Shown here one piece after another: positions 60,162-60,248 of a stretch of DNA of 60,248 nucleotides. Numbering within the stretch: the first letter of the stretch is position 1; each line of letters opens with the position of its first letter. The position numbers and the translations under genes were made by a program. The stretch is from Anaerolineales bacterium (GTDB lineage Bacteria > Chloroflexota > Anaerolineae > Anaerolineales > UBA6663), in contig JADZEK010000139.1 of assembly GCA_020850595.1 (NCBI GenBank), positions 1 through 60,248 of the forward strand, written 5' to 3'. Under the pieces are notes generated by a model. It saw nothing but the letters and a program-made list of their open reading frames with translations. It ran no database searches and had not been told where the DNA came from.

Positions 60162-60248
60162 GTGGGAGCCACAGCTGGGGCCAAGCGGGAGAAGGCCGAC
60201 CGGCGGGTTTGGGCGCAAGGCCGGCCCATGAACCAGGCCGCCACGCGC
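60162..60248 (+). CDS. Possible gene start, cut by window edge
   Basis: An open frame from GTG 60162 (AGGGA upstream) runs to the window end; ATG 60228 in the same frame is an alternative start. The translated start is Arg/Ala-rich (VGATAGAKREKADRRVWAQG). Only the promoter before it and the open frame support it; no family can be assigned. Confidence 0.35.
   Translation, partial: MGATAGAKREKADRRVWAQGRPMNQAATR

Overview
The window is a GC-rich (roughly 70%) bacterial chromosome segment, almost completely coding. Gene content and style point to Chloroflexota, probably an Anaerolineae/Caldilineae-like lineage: lipoproteins with Thr/Pro-rich linkers, a double-zinc-ribbon adenylate cyclase/ATPase, a LipM-type octanoyltransferase, a MalEFG-ROK sugar operon, GH57 enzymes, many GT-C membrane glycosyltransferases and many radical SAM proteins. 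The assignment is inferred from gene families only; no rRNA or taxonomic marker is present.

Layout. (1) 1-15.4 kb holds short housekeeping and envelope units on both strands: acetyl-CoA synthetase, a FecR-LysM lipoprotein, DUF503, DUF4230, a methyltransferase-LipM pair, a small lipoprotein, an M4 metalloprotease, a cyclase/ATPase that ends early, a LuxR-type regulator, an HtrA-like protease and a DapA-family lyase. (2) 15.5-35.0 kb is a sugar and alpha-glucan block: ROK regulator, MalE, MalF, MalG (no MalK), a GH13 enzyme, a GT39-propeller fusion, a divergent GH13 lipoprotein, then GH57, a degenerate GT5-like protein, GlgC, MalQ, a 65-residue zinc ribbon, a second GH57 and a small membrane protein. 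Imported maltodextrins would be hydrolysed and rearranged by GH13/MalQ/GH57 and connected to glycogen through GlgC. (3) 35.1-52.9 kb is one strictly co-directional run of 14 tightly packed genes: a nucleotidyltransferase-like protein, four radical SAM proteins (three with cobalamin-binding-like N-termini), two methyltransferases, a deaminase-like amidohydrolase, four GT-C-type membrane proteins, a flippase and a GT4. I read it as a pathway that builds a modified glycan or glycolipid and moves it across the membrane; its product is unknown and it is the best candidate here for an undescribed system. (4) 52.8-60.2 kb is on the minus strand: a TPR protein, a fused MNT-HEPN protein, tRNA-Arg(CCG), PrsW, a PHP phosphoesterase, a multicopper oxidase with a ZIP transporter, and an SDR, followed by a possible gene start at the right edge.

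Non-coding structure is unusual. A dispersed repeat occurs four times; its core is a 41-nt module with constant flanks around a hairpin whose stem sequence changes while pairing is kept. A 113-bp MITE with 16-bp inverted ends and a 5-bp target duplication lies next to one copy. At nine genes a -10-like hexamer sits only 6-8 nt before the ATG, which suggests leaderless transcripts. Several perfect hairpin terminators separate convergent genes.
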